Assembly: GCF_014054725.1 (NCBI RefSeq)
Contig: NZ_CP059563.1
Location: forward strand, 1,081,749-1,145,748
DNA length: 64,000 nucleotides
Source of the DNA: Conchiformibius steedae
GTDB taxonomy: Bacteria > Pseudomonadota > Gammaproteobacteria > Burkholderiales > Neisseriaceae
Direction of reading: 5' to 3'
The translations under genes were made by a program, and so were the position numbers. The notes under the pieces were generated by a model. It saw only the letters and a program-made list of their open reading frames with translations, was not told the DNA's origin and made no database searches. This document shows positions 63,542 through 64,000 of this stretch, piece after piece (the stretch's first letter is position 1; each line of letters begins with the position of its first letter).

Positions 63542-64000
63542 ATGTTTAAAGCAATGGACAAATACCGTCTGCCCGCGCAAATTTTGCTGGGCGCAATCGG
63601 TATTTCATTTGTCGGATTCGGACTGGTGGGTTTTGAAACCCCGCGCAACGACCAATACATCGTCCAAATCGGCGACCAAGCCATTACCCGCCGCCAAGTG
63701 GACGAAGCCGTGCAGATGACCGCCCAAGCAGGCGGCAACGGCGCAGCACGCGAAACCGTTTTTCAAACCTTGGTTTCCCGCGCTTATCTGTTGGAAGGCG
63801 CGCGCAGCTTGGGTTTAACTGCATCCGACAGCCAAATCAAACAAATGATTGTCGATAATCCCGAATTTCACAATGCCGACAAAAAATTTGACCCCGCACT
63901 GTTTCAAAGCTATTTGGCAGGTCGCCACATTAGCGAAGAGCAATTTATGAGCGAGCAGCGCGATAACCTGACTGTACTCAATATGATGGCGGTATTGAAT
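63542..64000 (+). CDS. ppiD: PpiD/SurA-N type periplasmic chaperone, 3' end cut by window edge
   Basis: The first 153 residues of an inner-membrane-anchored folding factor. Residues 1-12 are cytoplasmic and 13-32 form the membrane anchor (A-Q-I-L-L-G-A-I-G-I-S-F-V-G-F-G-L-V-G). The SurA-N-like domain follows: Y-I-V-Q-I-G-D-Q-A-I-T-R-R-Q-V-D-E-A-V, T-L-V-S-R-A-Y-L-L-E-G-A, I-V-D-N-P-E-F and F-Q-S-Y-L-A-G-R-H-I-S-E-E-Q-F. The PPIase (parvulin) domain would lie beyond the window. Naming as PpiD is by architecture. Confidence 0.82.
   Translation, partial: MFKAMDKYRLPAQILLGAIGISFVGFGLVGFETPRNDQYIVQIGDQAITRRQVDEAVQMTAQAGGNGAARETVFQTLVSRAYLLEGARSLGLTASDSQIKQMIVDNPEFHNADKKFDPALFQSYLAGRHISEEQFMSEQRDNLTVLNMMAVLN

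Overview
This window is a gene-dense, almost fully assignable stretch of chromosome from a member of the Neisseriaceae (Betaproteobacteria). The evidence is protein-level: a DUF3683-type FAD/Fe-S dehydrogenase, DUF3460, CcoG/FixH, ubiK next to comM, and ftsN next to a DsbA-family gene. There is also one perfect copy of the 12-base AGGCTGCCTGAA uptake word (the Simonsiella-type DUS dialect), plus an inverted pair of one-mismatch copies in a terminator-like hairpin. The genus cannot be fixed from this sequence. The DUS word is much sparser than is usual in Neisseria. I saw no tRNA, rRNA, CRISPR array, prophage or intact insertion sequence, and no gene-free stretch longer than about 220 bases.

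Layout. 1-8.8 kb: partial metX with a CNP1-like secreted protein, a PepSY protein, a 1275-residue dehydrogenase whose stop codon lies in a Correia-like palindrome, a membrane protein, avtA, a Sel1 protein and a HicA-like small protein. 8.9-14.1 kb: one 1748-codon gene fusing a DEDDh-type exonuclease domain, a RecQ helicase and a UvrD/Rep helicase. 14.2-17.5 kb: ftsW-murG with cysE behind them. 17.7-22.1 kb: a tight run hemE, two paralogous secreted proteins, a membrane protein, tusA, pyrC and fau. 22.3-26.7 kb: rpoD and a long MltD-type transglycosylase. 26.9-33.7 kb: a methyltransferase, recO-fixH-ccoG, an ADP-ribosylglycohydrolase, an NfsA-type reductase and an ABC-F ATPase. 33.9-35.9 kb: two unrecognised genes, one with a membrane anchor and six cysteines, one polytopic. 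35.9-43.8 kb: adk, an FKBP lipoprotein, prmB, a TPR protein, erpA, a YdgA/DUF945 protein, DUF3460 and an O-methyltransferase. 44-51.7 kb: a CpoB-like lipoprotein, icd, pncB, ubiA, aroQ, an MnmC oxidase domain protein and folP. 51.8-64 kb: a DUF4132 protein, a PolB-like exonuclease, a DsbC-type lipoprotein, ubiK, comM, ftsN, a DsbA-family gene, uppP, rpsT, prmA, a zinc-ribbon membrane protein and the start of a PpiD-type chaperone.

Functional themes. Envelope and division (ftsW, murG, ftsN, uppP, mltD), periplasmic folding (DsbC-like, DsbA-like, FKBP, PpiD-like), respiration and quinone synthesis (ubiA, ubiK, ccoG, fixH), ribosomal protein methylation (prmA, prmB), cofactor and amino-acid synthesis (metX, cysE, avtA, aroQ, folP, pncB, pyrC, hemE), and DNA processing (RecQ-UvrD fusion, recO, comM, PolB-like exonuclease). 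Most of this is ordinary core genome. The least explained parts are the fused exonuclease-helicase-helicase, the 33.9-35.9 kb gene pair, the tandem secreted paralogs at 19.9-21.0 kb, the DUF4132 gene and the Correia-like element. I found no strong evidence for a wholly new multi-gene system.
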